Shown piece after piece: positions 10,154 to 20,857 of a stretch of DNA of 64,000 bases; the stretch's first letter is position 1; the number at the start of each line of letters is the position of its first letter. The DNA lies in the NCBI GenBank assembly GCA_014529385.2, contig CM043945.1:548312-612311 (forward strand), read 5' to 3'. The DNA comes from Adiantum capillus-veneris (lineage: Eukaryota; Streptophyta; Polypodiopsida; Polypodiales; Pteridaceae). The position numbers and the translations under genes are program-made. Below the pieces are notes generated by a model. It worked only from the letters and a program-made list of their open reading frames with translations, ran no database searches and was not told where the DNA came from.

Positions 10154-11497
10154 ATGGAAAAAAGCGCTAACTTTGGCCTGCTGAGTGCAACAGGATCTAT
10201 GGCAGCCTCAAAGTCACCGGCAAAGAAGAAGAGAATGACAATCAAAGATTATCTGGATGAGGTGGACCCTTTTGTCATTCCAGAGGGCACACTAAAGCCC
10301 ACCAGCACTTGGATACAGGAAGATCTGTTAGAGTCAAACGACCTAAAGATCTACAAGGGGGTGTTCAAAGACAATGAAGGCAATGTAATAGAGCTGCCAA
10401 TGCTGCCAAGAGAGCTCAATGAATTTTTCCGAAGCAAAATGGCCGGCTACTTGGAGAAAATTGACCTCCATAACTATTTTGAAGCAATACCAGCAGGGGT
10501 GGACGTCAAAAGAGTATGGGAATTTGTAACAAGTATAAAAGAGGATGGAGTGGCCAAGGTGACAGATTTGCACGACAGACCCGATACAGAAATCATAATC
10601 ACGGAGCGGGTTGTAGCCCATGCACTAGATCTCTCCAATCAGGGAGACAGTGTGACAAAAAGAAGGGATGAAGTCAAGGTGTACAAAGAGAAAAAAGCCA
10701 ATTACACCTTTGAAAACATCTCCAACCCAAAGGTGGCGATCATGAGCCAATTGTACAATCAGTACTTCCACATGTGCACAAAGAGGCCACAGAAGTACAG
10801 GATGCCGCCAGGTGCAATTGCCACAACGTTTACTTGGGCAATGACAAAAGGCACCCCAAAGATAATCAATTATGCGGCATACATACATGACAGCTTGGTA
10901 AAAATGGGCAACAAAAATCCAACCTACATAGTTCCAGGAGAAATGATAACCAAGGTAATTTATGCAGCACTACACGCCAAGGGAAGGTGGCCTGACCCCC
11001 CATCTCAGAATGATTGGCTAAGGGGAAAGGAATACAAAGAAGATGAGCGACAAAGAGCACCAAGGGTGGCTACAAGGTTGAAGAGATGGCTAGATCCAGT
11101 TGCAGAGGAGCAACCTGATAGGAAGAAAGGAAAAAAGGAATCTGCTCAAGTGCCTGCCAAAGAGACAAGATCACAAAAAGCGGCTAGACTCGAGAGGCTG
11201 ATGGAGAGTTTCTGAGCAGAAAGAGCCCTCAAGGGTGATTTAAACAAATTATGGAAGCCATCTCTTGAGTCTATGACCGGATCATCCAGAAGAGTGCAGA
11301 GGGACCGCTTTGAAGACTATATCAAGAATTTCGAGATTCTTGATGCCGTAGCGAAAAACATTCCCCATGTCCCTTTCACCGAGGAAGAAGTGGAGCAGAT
11401 AAGGCAGACATTGCTAGATGAACAAGAAAACCAAGAAAGGAAAAGAAAAATGAAAGCAGAGAGACTTTACAGGCAAACCTGCGGCTTTACCAGGTAG
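10154..11497 (+). CDS. Accessory ORF of LTR element, N-terminal part (unrecognised)
   Basis: A 353-residue frame from ATG 10154 ends at TGA 11213-11215. The same frame then stays open to 11497, so the two read as one protein broken by a single stop. Residues 20-30 are Lys-rich. The centre (about 100-290) is mixed alpha/beta in composition with IIITERVVAHALDL and PGAIATTFTWAMTKG blocks, loosely like the plant transposon-protein domains found beside plant LTR elements, but I cannot assign a family. The C-terminus is strongly basic (RKKGKKES). It follows the palindrome array by 120 bp, as the first ORF of element B follows its own array. Function unknown; a gag-like or DNA-binding role is possible. 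Confidence 0.5.
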
Positions 11498-12662
11498 CCC
11501 TAAACCCAGCCCATAGCCATCACCGCCACCATCACCACCTCCTAGCAGCCCTCCACCAGAAGATAAGCAGGCTGAGGACAATCAAGAAGAACACCCGTCT
11601 GAGGAGCAAGAGCAAAGGCAAGAACTTGAGCCCAAAGAAGAGGCCGAGCCTACGTCTGAGCAAAAAGAACTAGAGGAGGCATATTATGCATTTTTGGATC
11701 TGCTAGCTGCAGGCTATACAAGGGAAGAAGCCACCACAGTCGCATTCGACTTGGCGAGGACAGGGCATAAAGAACAGATGCCAGGCATCCGGCTAGTTGA
11801 GCTAAAGGAAATTGCTGCCGACACGGTAGACCTACACCCGACCTCTAATGATTGGGACGTGGTGATGACAATGCTAGCTGGAAAAAGAGCACAATCTGTG
11901 GCATCAGACGAAGAATTGATAACTCTAAAGGCCGCCGAAGAAAAGACGTCCAAGATGGAAAGGGATATTCTGCAGGCACAAAGCCAAGGACAAAAAGAGA
12001 GAGAATCTGACCTCCAGGCCAGCTTGGCAACGGCTCTACAAAACTGCCAAGCAAAGGAAGAAGCAAATGAGGCAGCAGCAAAAAGATTACAAGCAGCTGA
12101 AGAAGAGTGTCTACAACTCAGCAAGTCATTGCGAGATGCCGAAAAAGAACGGGATAATCTGACACTCCAGATAGTAGAGGAAACTAAAGTAGTAGAGGCC
12201 ATGAGGAATGCCAAGGAAAAGGCGGAGATAGAACAAGAAGCAAGCCTAGATGAAGTCCTTGAGCTCAAGGACCAATTAAAAGTCAAAGATCAAACCATCC
12301 AGAGGCTGAGAGCATCACCTTCTAGAGTTAGAGCTACAAGCTCGACTCAAATCATTCCCGAAAGTCAAATATATGAAGAGAAGATGCAAGAACTCCAGAA
12401 GGAGTTGACTCTTGAGAAGAAGCAGAGGTTGATGATGGCTGAAGGTTCTATCGCAATGCAAACCAGAATGGAAGACATCCAAAAAGCCCTACAAGAAGAA
12501 TTGGAGAGCATAAAGATAAATCTCGAGGAGGCTGAAAAAGTAAACGCTGAACTCAATGACCTCCTCGTGACTATGGGCGGAGAAGCCAAAGCGGAAAAGC
12601 AGACACTCCTCAAGCAAATTGAGGAGTTGAAAGGCCGGCAACAAGCAAAAGCAGAAAGATGA
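11498..12662 (+). CDS. Accessory ORF, long coiled-coil part
   Basis: The frame (differing from the previous ORF by a shift near 11490-11500) runs through a Pro-rich then Glu/Gln-rich linker. A short segment LLAAGYTREEATTVAFDLAR follows, resembling UBA-like helices (residues reading G-Y-T-R-E-E-A). About 230 residues of heptad-rich Glu/Lys/Leu/Ala sequence come next (11900-12650), clearly a coiled coil. No ATG is obvious for this piece; it was probably joined to the upstream ORF. Ends at TGA 12660-12662, after which the frame stays open. Probably self-associates; role unknown. Confidence 0.5.
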
Positions 12663-13277
12663 GGGCCAGCTGCCAATGAGGGCATCGACCTCGACAATGT
12701 GTTAGAACCTGTGGACACACCCATGCCAGAGGAAAGCATAGCAGGATCCTCTCAAGAGCCACAGGATCTAACACAAGAAGAGGAGGAAAAATTGCGTAAA
12801 GCAATAGAGGCAGAGCTCAGAGAAAGCACAAAGGAAGCCTTGGAATGGGAACAGAGGGTTTTCAAATCTATGACAATTCAGAAAATCGACGCCAGCAATC
12901 TCAGGCGTGAATGGCTTCAACCCTCTCTCCCATATCCATTACTGAAATATGAGGCGGCAACAATAAACAGGCGAATCAGAGAAGAGCCAATGGTCCCTCT
13001 CTACAACGCAGACTACACGAGGCCAGAAGGAGTAAAGATAATAGTGGATTCTCAGCCAAAGTGGAGAAAGGCTTGGCTTACCAAGTACCCGCAATACCTA
13101 ATACACTTGGTAGAGGCACCTAAACACATCAGAGACAACCTCAACTTCTGTCCTCTACCAAGGGTTAGGACGTGGAAAGCACAAGAAATCTTACAAAGTA
13201 TCCAACCCACTTGGCTGAACTACCCAAAGCTGTCGGGTGTGAGGGCAAGTGAGAGAATAAGTGTGAAGGCATTATGA
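12663..13277 (+). CDS. Accessory ORF, C-terminal part
   Basis: In frame with the coiled coil after a single TGA. The first ATG is at 12699. It holds an acidic helix (QEEEEKLRKAIEAELRES) and then a Trp/Tyr/Pro-rich globular segment with KWRKAWLTKYPQYLIHLV, RVRTWKAQEIL and PTWLNYPKL. I do not recognise the family. The stop is at 13275-13277. Open frames spanning both TGA codons suggest one ancestral polyprotein of about 1000 residues. Confidence 0.45.
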   Translation, partial: GPAANEGIDLDNVLEPVDTPMPEESIAGSSQEPQDLTQEEEEKLRKAIEAELRESTKEALEWEQRVFKSMTIQKIDASNLRREWLQPSLPYPLLKYEAATINRRIREEPMVPLYNADYTRPEGVKIIVDSQPKWRKAWLTKYPQYLIHLVEAPKHIRDNLNFCPLPRVRTWKAQEILQSIQPTWLNYPKLSGVRASERISVKAL

Positions 13278-13391
13278 TGAGAAAGATCTGCAGAACCATC
13301 CTAGCAGTGTTCGAGAACTTCAAGCCAGCTGGCCGGCCAGGTGACTGACATCATTTTCTTCTTCTAGGATACATACAGATGTGCTTATGAT

Positions 13392-13592
13392 ATGTCAAGT
13401 CAGCCTTCCAAGGAGGTGATACATGCGTTGTATCAAAGAATTATGTTTCTCCCATCCTATCACCTCCAGGCATTTGAAGAAGCATTCTACACGGGGTTCT
13501 TCACCATGCATACAGATATCTTTGGCCCAACAATGCTAAATCTACATGCACGGTACAAATCACTGCTAAAGATGCGGGAGACCATAAGATGA
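13392..13592 (+). CDS. Small ORF before the polypurine tract (unrecognised)
   Basis: A 66-residue frame beginning MSSQPSKEVIHALYQRIMFL. A pyrimidine-rich run ending in CTTCTTCTAG at 13358-13367 just upstream looks like a 3' splice acceptor, so this may be a last exon of the accessory gene. No family recognised, and no donor chosen with confidence. Confidence 0.3.
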   Translation: MSSQPSKEVIHALYQRIMFLPSYHLQAFEEAFYTGFFTMHTDIFGPTMLNLHARYKSLLKMRETIR

Positions 13593-13628
13593 AGCAAAGG
13601 ATCAAGGCCATGTCGGGGAGGACATGAA

Positions 13629-14519
13629 CAAGGAGGGGGGGGGTGTTAGAAGCTGGACACACCCCACGGCATCTAACTACTTGGCGAACTATTATTTTTT
13701 GTAATTATTCATTCATTGAGGAAAACCCGATTTTTCACATTGTACATATTAGGACTTACAGAAGTTCCCAGATTGTAACCCAATTTTGATAGTTAGATTG
13801 AGTAGATGGTTGATTTTGGAACTTTAGGGTTTGAGAAGTTGTAAGGTATATATACCACTTTTTGACCTTAATGAAAAAACCTTTTGTCATTTTAAACAAG
13901 TTTTAAGTCTGTGAGTGAGCGTACTGTGTATGTGAGAGAGAGTGTGAGCTTCGTCTTGACGCTACATGTGCTACGGTGGTCGGAATGGAGTGTGGAGAAG
14001 TGCAGCGTGTTGGCCCCGACTAGAGCTACAAGCCAATACTAACATTGTGCGTGTACGGTCCGGCTTTGGGAGCTCCTTCTACGAGCTTCATCGGTTGTTT
14101 GGGTGAGCATACGTTATTTGATTTCGCATTACAGCATATCCACGCATTCACATTGAGTAGAGCTACACATTAGGCACTTTAGATTTCGGAAACGAAGACC
14201 TGCAGATTTCAGCTAGACATCCTACGTGTTTTTGCACCGGGTGTTTTGGGTCGTGATTTTGGTTCATAGACCTTAGGGAGAGCGGCCTATAGATATTAGT
14301 AGGGTCTCCTTCAAGTTCTATGGTGTTTCGAAAGTGTTTGATGGGTGTTCGGCTCTAGCAAGCGTTGTAGGAAGATTCCTCTTTTGCACTTTTGAAGACC
14401 GTGACTCAGACAATTGGTAGGGACCTCTATAGGAATTAGTTAGGAGTCGGTCGAGTGTAGGTTGACACCTTATGCTTGCTTCCACGTGCCTGCGGGTCGA
14501 GCTTCATCCTTAGTTGACA
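13629..14519 (+). mobile_element. Polypurine tract and LTR of the accessory-ORF element
   Basis: A purine run at about 13629-13643 (AAGGAGGGGGGGGG) is followed directly by TGTTAGAAGC, a normal LTR start at 13644. TATA-like TATATATACC lies at about 13847-13856. The degenerate palindrome at 14215 ties this LTR to the array at 9161-10032. The end is placed at TTGACA 14514-14519, next to where ORF0 of element C ends, but it could differ. No matching 5' LTR was found in the window, so I cannot say whether this belongs to element A as a long 3' accessory region or is a second element. Confidence 0.55.
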
Positions 14520-14526
14520 TTACTTG

Positions 14527-15207
14527 TTAGGTGAGTTCTCGTTGTCTTGACGTCCATCGTGGCGTATCCGTCCAACAAATATAGATGATTTTCATGGGTG
14601 TTAGTTGTTCTAATTTGACATGCGAAGTCCATAGAATATCTTTGACGTTTCTATCCTCCCAACAATAGATTCCGATCCTAGGATTATCTATGCGAAGCCG
14701 TTTCAAAGGCTTCAAATCAACTTGATAGTATACCTTGAATTCTAAAGTAGGTGGTCCTTCTTTAGCTGCCATATTTGGAATTATGGTGTTTACTTCTAAC
14801 CCCCATTTGTCTATCATGTCAGGGTTTTCAACTTGTAAATATTGAGTTCCATTTCTATCCATGTATATTTCTCCTTGTTTGTTTGCCCTGATTTCCTCTT
14901 CAAACTCAATACCATGGTCACGAATGCAAATAGCATACTCTTCGTTAAGATCCAGGTAAAACTGAGCTCCATGGCAATTAGTCTTATAAAAAGAGAGTAT
15001 ATGCTTATAGCACACTGTCGTTCCGATTTCTGAGTGAGTCGAATAGGAAGACATTTCAGATATTAAATCCAAAAAAGTGTTTGAGACTTCTTCAAGGATA
15101 GTGTGCAAGAGATTGCCTTGATTCACACTTTCTTCGGTGGATACTCTACTGGAGTTTTCTGCAAATATGACTTGGTTTCCTAGTACACGACCAGATCTAA
15201 GGTTCAT
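14527..15207 (-). CDS. Accessory ORF0 of element C
   Basis: 226 residues, uninterrupted, starting MNLRSGRVLGNQ. The second half resembles the ORF0 of element A (2-499): GTQYLQVENPDMIDKWG, then a TLEFKVYY block, RLRIDNPRIGIYCWED and MKIIYICWTDT. This gives two copies of one uncharacterised family, and the preserved frame here argues that it is or was translated. A strong splice-donor-like sequence (CTGGTAAGTA) lies just upstream on the same strand at about 15245-15235. No enzymatic motif recognised; function unknown. Confidence 0.6.
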   Translation of the reverse strand: MNLRSGRVLGNQVIFAENSSRVSTEESVNQGNLLHTILEEVSNTFLDLISEMSSYSTHSEIGTTVCYKHILSFYKTNCHGAQFYLDLNEEYAICIRDHGIEFEEEIRANKQGEIYMDRNGTQYLQVENPDMIDKWGLEVNTIIPNMAAKEGPPTLEFKVYYQVDLKPLKRLRIDNPRIGIYCWEDRNVKDILWTSHVKLEQLTPMKIIYICWTDTPRWTSRQRELT

Positions 15208-15906
15208 AAAGACTTGTGAAGCCCTAGATAGAGTACTTACCAGCGGATTGACTTGCTGTCAATTTCTTCAACATCCGTCAAGCTGCCAATTCCTTGTCTG
15301 CAACCTGATTCCTGTATCAATTTTGATCAAGTTAGCTATTCTTTCACAAAGATTGTATAGTTTTTGCTAGCTATCATGAGACTGGTCTATGTGTATTGCT
15401 TCAATTCGAGCTAATTGAGTCAGCAGTTGAGACTTTCAGATTCTACTTTTGTAAAAATCACAGGATTAATCTGCAACCTGAACACTGAGTAATCATGTAC
15501 CAATTTGGATCCGATTTGAACCCAAAATTGCTAGGTGGCCTTGTATTATTTTGGTCTAACACTGTACAAGTTCAAAAGTCAAAATTGGTGTCTTTGTGCA
15601 GTAGTAGTAAATAATCACGATTATTTACTTTTCCTAGTTTTTTGCACTTTTTGGCTTGATTTGCCAAGTATACTACCTGTTAGGGTCCCTGGACAAGTTT
15701 TAGTAAGTACAAAATTAGTTCAAGTTTTGCAACTGTTTCGTGTCCGCAGACTCGATTTTCAAGAATCTGACTTATTCTCACTTTTGTGATCCAAATTTTA
15801 CCAAAATTGATTTGTGTAGTCTACTTGATATGCTTAACCTTATGGTATACTCAAATGTGCAAGATTATCAATTTTTAAGCAGATGTAAATAATCGTGATT
15901 ATTTAC

Positions 15907-16133
15907 TGTTGGAATTAGGGTTGCAGAGAAACACACACAGCTTGGAGAAGACGAAGGAAGCTCAAAGCACACAATAGAGAGTGTGTTACTTAGTGTGCAA
16001 TGGAAAGATAGATAGCCCTAGAGTGATGGGCGTATATACAATGCACGGGGGAAAAAACCTCCTAAAGAGGGAAAAAATGCCCCGGCGGTCCTAGTGTGTT
16101 CACACACATCACTACCACATGTATATGGTAACA
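15907..16133 (-). repeat. Copia 1 3' LTR
   Basis: 227 bp, TG...CA ends when read in either orientation of the terminal TGTT/AACA. No difference seen from the partner at 20858-21084. The short length is usual for plant copia elements. Confidence 0.95.
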
Positions 16134-16146
16134 AATCCCCCCTGGA
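16134..16146 (-). promoter_or_regulatory. Copia 1 polypurine tract
   Basis: On the minus strand CCAGGGGGGATT immediately precedes the 3' LTR, the expected position of the plus-strand primer. Confidence 0.8.
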
Positions 16147-16208
16147 GTGATGCGGTGAACGAGAGCTGGCACATGAGTAAAGGGAAGTGCCATGCCCTGA
16201 GGACAGGA

Positions 16209-19200
16209 TCAGTCCACAAAGGGGAGTAAGCCCAAAGCTTTGCGGAAAGCTTCAAGCTTCTCACGAGACAATGCCTTTGTGAAAAGATCTGCAAGGTTGT
16301 CCTGTGTTGGCACATAAGCCAAGCTGATCTCTCCTGCTGAGAGCCTCTCCCTGACATAGTGGTAATGCACCTCAATGTGCTTTGTGCGAGCATGAAAAAC
16401 TGGGTTCCTCGCAACTGCCAATGCGCTCTGACTGTCAGTGTAGATAGTGTTGGCAGTGTCCTGTCCAACACCCAAGTCAGCCATAAGGCGTCTGAGCCAT
16501 ACACACTCAACCGTAGCTGTGAAGACTGCCCTGTACTCAGCCTCACAACTCGAAGTGGCCACAGTAGGTTGCTTCTTGCTCAACCATGATATACATGAAC
16601 TGCCAAGCATGAAACAAAAACCACTTGTGGACACTCGCGTGTCAAAACAACCAGCCCAATCTGAGTCTGAAAAAGCATGTAAGTCTGGCGGCAATGATCC
16701 CCCCTTGGGATAAAACAAGCCAAGATGTAAAGTGCCACTAAGGTAGCGGAAAATCCTCTTGACAGCCTGCCAATGCTTAGACCCTGGGCTATGCATAAAT
16801 CTGCTGACCTGCGAGACTGCAAACTGAATATCTGGCCTCGTGTTGCATACATAAATGAGGCAGCCAACAGCAGTTTGGTAAAGAGTGACATCAGCAGGAT
16901 CGCCAGCATCATGTAGACTCAACTTCAAACCTGTTTCCATGGGAGTGGCAATAGGTTTGCAATCCTCAAGTCCAAACTTACATAGCAATGTCTCTATGTA
17001 ACTTTTCTGACACAAGGCAATACCACCATCACACTGCTTAAACTGTATACCCAAGTAATGATGCAACAGCCCCAAATCTTTCATCTTGAAAGTAGCATTC
17101 AAATCAGCCTTAAATTCAGCAATATGTCTCTCATTTGGTCCAGTGATCAGCAAATCATCAACATAAAGAACCACAATGAGAAATACATCATCCTCACGCT
17201 TTACATACAATGTGCTTTCTGTTGGACTGTTACGAAAGCCTCGTTTAACCAAATGAGTGTCAGCTTTCTCATACCAAGCACGAGGAGATTGCTTCAACCC
17301 ATACAAAGCCTTCTTACATTTGCACACTTTGTCCTCTTGTCCTTTTATGACAAAACCGCGAGGCTGCGTTACATAAACTTCCTCAAATATGTCACCATTC
17401 AAGAAAGCAGTAACAATGTCTGATTGATGTACATCCCAACCAAAATGAGCTGCCAATGCACATAGAAAACGCACAGTAGTCATACGACAAGTGGGAGCAA
17501 AAGTCTCTTCATAATCTATGCCTTTTTGTTGTGCGTAACCCTTTGCAACAAGTTGAGCCTTATGGCGATCGATCTCACCATCCGGCTTGCGTTTCAACTT
17601 GTAAACCCACTTCGTACCAATGGCCTTTTTGCCAGGAGGCAAATCACATAAAGTCCATGTGTCATTCTCTATAAGTGCATCATATTCTGATTTCATGGCA
17701 GCAATCCAATTTTCTGAATTCTGTGCTTCATCAAAAGACAGAGGCTCCTCAACATCATGTAAACTAGACACAACCAAAGCATAACAATCTGATGCATAAG
17801 ATGCATGGCGAGAGCCTGAACGAGTACGACTAGATAAAGGTGCATCCAATTTACTGTCACGCAAAGTGTGCACCAGCCATTTTGGCATACCTCTAGCCTG
17901 CTCATTTTCAGCCCTTTCCTCATCAAGTACATCATGTACATCTGCATCAGTAATAGGCTGTTCTAGAACATTTTCAGAAACCCCCATAGGCTGTACATTT
18001 GCCTCATTGGAACTTACATTCGTATTTCCACCACTGAAAAGAGGCAACAAAGTGTCATAAATGTCCTGTGAGCTTACATTACTGTCTCTAGTACATGACA
18101 GCAAGGGTTGAACAGAATCTTCCACAAACACTACATCCCGTGAAACCAAAATACGTTTTGTTTGCGGATGATACAACCTGTAACCTTTGCTTTCAGCACT
18201 ATAACCAACAAAAATACATTTGACAGCCTTATCATCCAATTTTCTGCGCTGCACTTGTGGCACCAAAGCATATGCCAAACAGCCAAAAACACGCATGTGC
18301 TCAATAGAAGGTTTTCTATCATGCCATGCTTCATATGGAGTAATAGACTGCAAAGCTTTCGTAGGACACCTGTTATGTACATAAGTGGCACACATGATGG
18401 CCTCAAGCCAAAAAGAATGCGGCAAAGCTTGACTTTTGACCATACATCGTGCCATTTCCGTTAGTGACCTGTTTTTCCTCTCAGCAACACCATTTTGCTG
18501 AGGTGTATAAGGCACTGTACATTGGTGTTTTATCCCACGACTAGCCAGAAATGCATTAAATTCATGAGACATATACTCCCCCCCTCGATCGGAACGGAGG
18601 GTGCCCATAGTACATTTTGAGACATTTTCAGCCATAGCCAAAAATTGTTTGAAGCACATAAAAACTTCGGACTTCGCTTTAAGCGGAAATACCCACGCAT
18701 GCCTGGAGTAATCATCAATGAAAGTCACGAAGTACAGGTAATTGCCCAAGGACGGAGTTTGCATGGGCCCACAAACGTCACTATGCACAAGCTGCAACCT
18801 GCATGTGGCCCTAACTGAACCATCCTTTGGAAACTTAGAACGCTGCATTTTACCCAGAATACAGCCTTCACAAACATGTTTGATAGGTGCTTCAAGAGGC
18901 GGCAAAGAAGCAACCATATCAGATTTCTGCAAACGCAGCAAACTGGCAAAATTCAGATGACCAAAACGTGCATGCCAAAGTTTTGCATCTGAAATAGCCC
19001 TTGAATCTGCAACAGCATTTGCAAAATTTTGTCCACACTTGTCATACAAAGTGAGCTTATACAGCCCACGGCACAAAAGCCCAGATGCAACAATTTCATC
19101 ACCAAAACTGAGATCATGAACTGTACATCTGTCATCCACAAATTTGACTACAAGTCCAAGTCTAGCAAGTGCGGATACAGACAATAGATTCTTCTTGATC

Positions 19201-20495
19201 CCAGGTACATAAAGTGCATCAACAAGTGTGAAGGAACTGCCATTAGCAGCAGTGAGCACAATCTTTCCAACTCCCTGAACTGGATAAGAGGCGTTGTTGG
19301 CACAAGTGACTGAATTCCCATGAGGGACAGACTCGAGAGAGGTAAACAATTCACGATGTGAGGTAATGTGCTTTGTAGCACCACTGTCGAAATACCACAC
19401 ATGTGAATCTGCAGCAACTGACAAGCATGCATCATGGACAGCAGGATTGTAAGTGCACTCTGCGCTAAAAGCCCATTCTGCATCAACATCAGCATCACAA
19501 TCTCCTTTCACAGAAGACTCAACAATGGCTGCATTTGTAGTGGAACTAGCATTTGCAGTGGAACCACCCTCTTTCTTCTTAGCCTCTTTGGCCTTCAACT
19601 TAGGACACGACTTGATCAAGTGATCATTGGCTTTACAATAATGGCAACGCATCTTCTTTTTGCCCTTATCACCAGAATTGCCAGACGAAGTGCTGCCAGC
19701 AGAAGCATTAGGAACAGAATTTTTGCCACTCGCAGCAGAACCATAAGAAGTGGCTGCATTACTGTTACCACCCTTTCTTTGAGAAGCAATAAAAGCCTGT
19801 TCAACTGCACGCTGCCTAGTCCTGTTTTTTCTAGAAAGTGACTCTTGCAACAGCAATGTGCATAATGCATCAAACTTGACAACTTCAGGATTTCCTTGGG
19901 TCATCAGTCTCCAAGTACTAGCAAAAGTCTGGTAGGAATCTGGTAAGGCATCAAGAACAGTCTGCACAAGGGAACTGTCAGAAATGACTTCACCTGCAGA
20001 AATGAGTTGCTCATTGATATCCTTGACACTAGCAAGGAAAGTGTCCATATCATCTTCCTCATGCATAATCTTCGACTCTAGCTCTTTACGCAGCAAAGCA
20101 ATTTTAGCCTCATTGCGGCTTGCATAAAGACCTGCTAGAATATCCCAAGCCTGTTTTGCAGATTTTGCTGAACGGATGTGAGGAATAATGGTGCGCTTCA
20201 CAGACAACGCAATCAATGCATGAGCCTGCGCATCCTTAACATCCCAACGAGCTTGTTCTGCTGTAGGCAAAACAACTCTAATAGCTGCAATCCTTGCAGC
20301 AAGACCTGCAACATCCTCAATATCGCCTACATCTTCAGAACCAGGACGTACATCAATGCCCTGCACAATGTTCCAGACACCTTTTGACACAAGAACGTGT
20401 TGCATCATATAAGCCCACATAGGGTAGTTGTCCCCATCCAACCTGTCCTCAGCAGCAAACATCTTGAACACATCTGTGTTGTTGTTGTCAGCCAT
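16209..20495 (-). CDS. Copia 1 gag-pol polyprotein
   Basis: The frame is open from 20555, but the start MADNNNTDVFKMFAAEDRLDG at 20495 fits copia gag N-termini better, giving about 1428 residues. Domains in order: UBN2-type gag; CCHC knuckle (CHYCKANDHLIKSC); protease (WYFDSGATKHIT); integrase with HHCC (HARFGHLN ... CEGCILGK), VTFIDDYSRHAW, LRSDRGGEY and NGVAERKNR (DDE triad); RT with KWVYKLKRKPDG, DVHQSDIVTAFLNG and LYVDDLLITG; RNase H with FSDSDWAG, SSCEAEYRA, TDSQSALAV and HYHYVRE. Length and order are those of a complete copia polyprotein. There is no frameshift or stop. Gag and pol in one frame is normal for this group. Confidence 0.97.
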   Translation of the reverse strand: MADNNNTDVFKMFAAEDRLDGDNYPMWAYMMQHVLVSKGVWNIVQGIDVRPGSEDVGDIEDVAGLAARIAAIRVVLPTAEQARWDVKDAQAHALIALSVKRTIIPHIRSAKSAKQAWDILAGLYASRNEAKIALLRKELESKIMHEEDDMDTFLASVKDINEQLISAGEVISDSSLVQTVLDALPDSYQTFASTWRLMTQGNPEVVKFDALCTLLLQESLSRKNRTRQRAVEQAFIASQRKGGNSNAATSYGSAASGKNSVPNASAGSTSSGNSGDKGKKKMRCHYCKANDHLIKSCPKLKAKEAKKKEGGSTANASSTTNAAIVESSVKGDCDADVDAEWAFSAECTYNPAVHDACLSVAADSHVWYFDSGATKHITSHRELFTSLESVPHGNSVTCANNASYPVQGVGKIVLTAANGSSFTLVDALYVPGIKKNLLSVSALARLGLVVKFVDDRCTVHDLSFGDEIVASGLLCRGLYKLTLYDKCGQNFANAVADSRAISDAKLWHARFGHLNFASLLRLQKSDMVASLPPLEAPIKHVCEGCILGKMQRSKFPKDGSVRATCRLQLVHSDVCGPMQTPSLGNYLYFVTFIDDYSRHAWVFPLKAKSEVFMCFKQFLAMAENVSKCTMGTLRSDRGGEYMSHEFNAFLASRGIKHQCTVPYTPQQNGVAERKNRSLTEMARCMVKSQALPHSFWLEAIMCATYVHNRCPTKALQSITPYEAWHDRKPSIEHMRVFGCLAYALVPQVQRRKLDDKAVKCIFVGYSAESKGYRLYHPQTKRILVSRDVVFVEDSVQPLLSCTRDSNVSSQDIYDTLLPLFSGGNTNVSSNEANVQPMGVSENVLEQPITDADVHDVLDEERAENEQARGMPKWLVHTLRDSKLDAPLSSRTRSGSRHASYASDCYALVVSSLHDVEEPLSFDEAQNSENWIAAMKSEYDALIENDTWTLCDLPPGKKAIGTKWVYKLKRKPDGEIDRHKAQLVAKGYAQQKGIDYEETFAPTCRMTTVRFLCALAAHFGWDVHQSDIVTAFLNGDIFEEVYVTQPRGFVIKGQEDKVCKCKKALYGLKQSPRAWYEKADTHLVKRGFRNSPTESTLYVKREDDVFLIVVLYVDDLLITGPNERHIAEFKADLNATFKMKDLGLLHHYLGIQFKQCDGGIALCQKSYIETLLCKFGLEDCKPIATPMETGLKLSLHDAGDPADVTLYQTAVGCLIYVCNTRPDIQFAVSQVSRFMHSPGSKHWQAVKRIFRYLSGTLHLGLFYPKGGSLPPDLHAFSDSDWAGCFDTRVSTSGFCFMLGSSCISWLSKKQPTVATSSCEAEYRAVFTATVECVWLRRLMADLGVGQDTANTIYTDSQSALAVARNPVFHARTKHIEVHYHYVRERLSAGEISLAYVPTQDNLADLFTKALSREKLEAFRKALGLLPFVD

Positions 20496-20840
20496 GGTAA
20501 ATGCTGCACCTGATGTGAAAACTGCCCGAAAATAGGAGAAATGGAGCGGGAACAACTTGTGCTATATAGCACAAACCGTAGAAGACTATAAGGCACCTGT
20601 TATGCAGAAAACGGCACTGACAAAAAATCTGCACAAAATGACGAAATAACCTATGCAGTACTGCCCGTAGTGGAAACGGAGGCCGAAATGAGCCCGAATC
20701 AAAATTCTGAGCAGACCAAGCTCTTCGAGTTCCCCCAAAATATTTGTCGACCTGCGAACGCTTGCCAAAGCTCACTGAAATCGGAGAAAGTGAGCAGGCG
20801 TGTGCTGGAGCAGCTGGCGACTAAGCCCGGGAGGACGTGA

Positions 20841-20855
20841 CCTGCTCTGATACCA
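20841..20855 (-). promoter_or_regulatory. Copia 1 primer binding site (initiator Met tRNA)
   Basis: On the minus strand TGGTATCAGAGCAGG lies two bases after the 5' LTR. TGGTATCAGAGC is the complement of the 3' end of plant initiator Met tRNA. Confidence 0.92.
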
Positions 20856-20857
20856 AT

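Noticed and set aside
16580-16912. ORFs overlapping copia 1 on both strands
   Set aside because: Shadows of the 1448-codon gag-pol frame.
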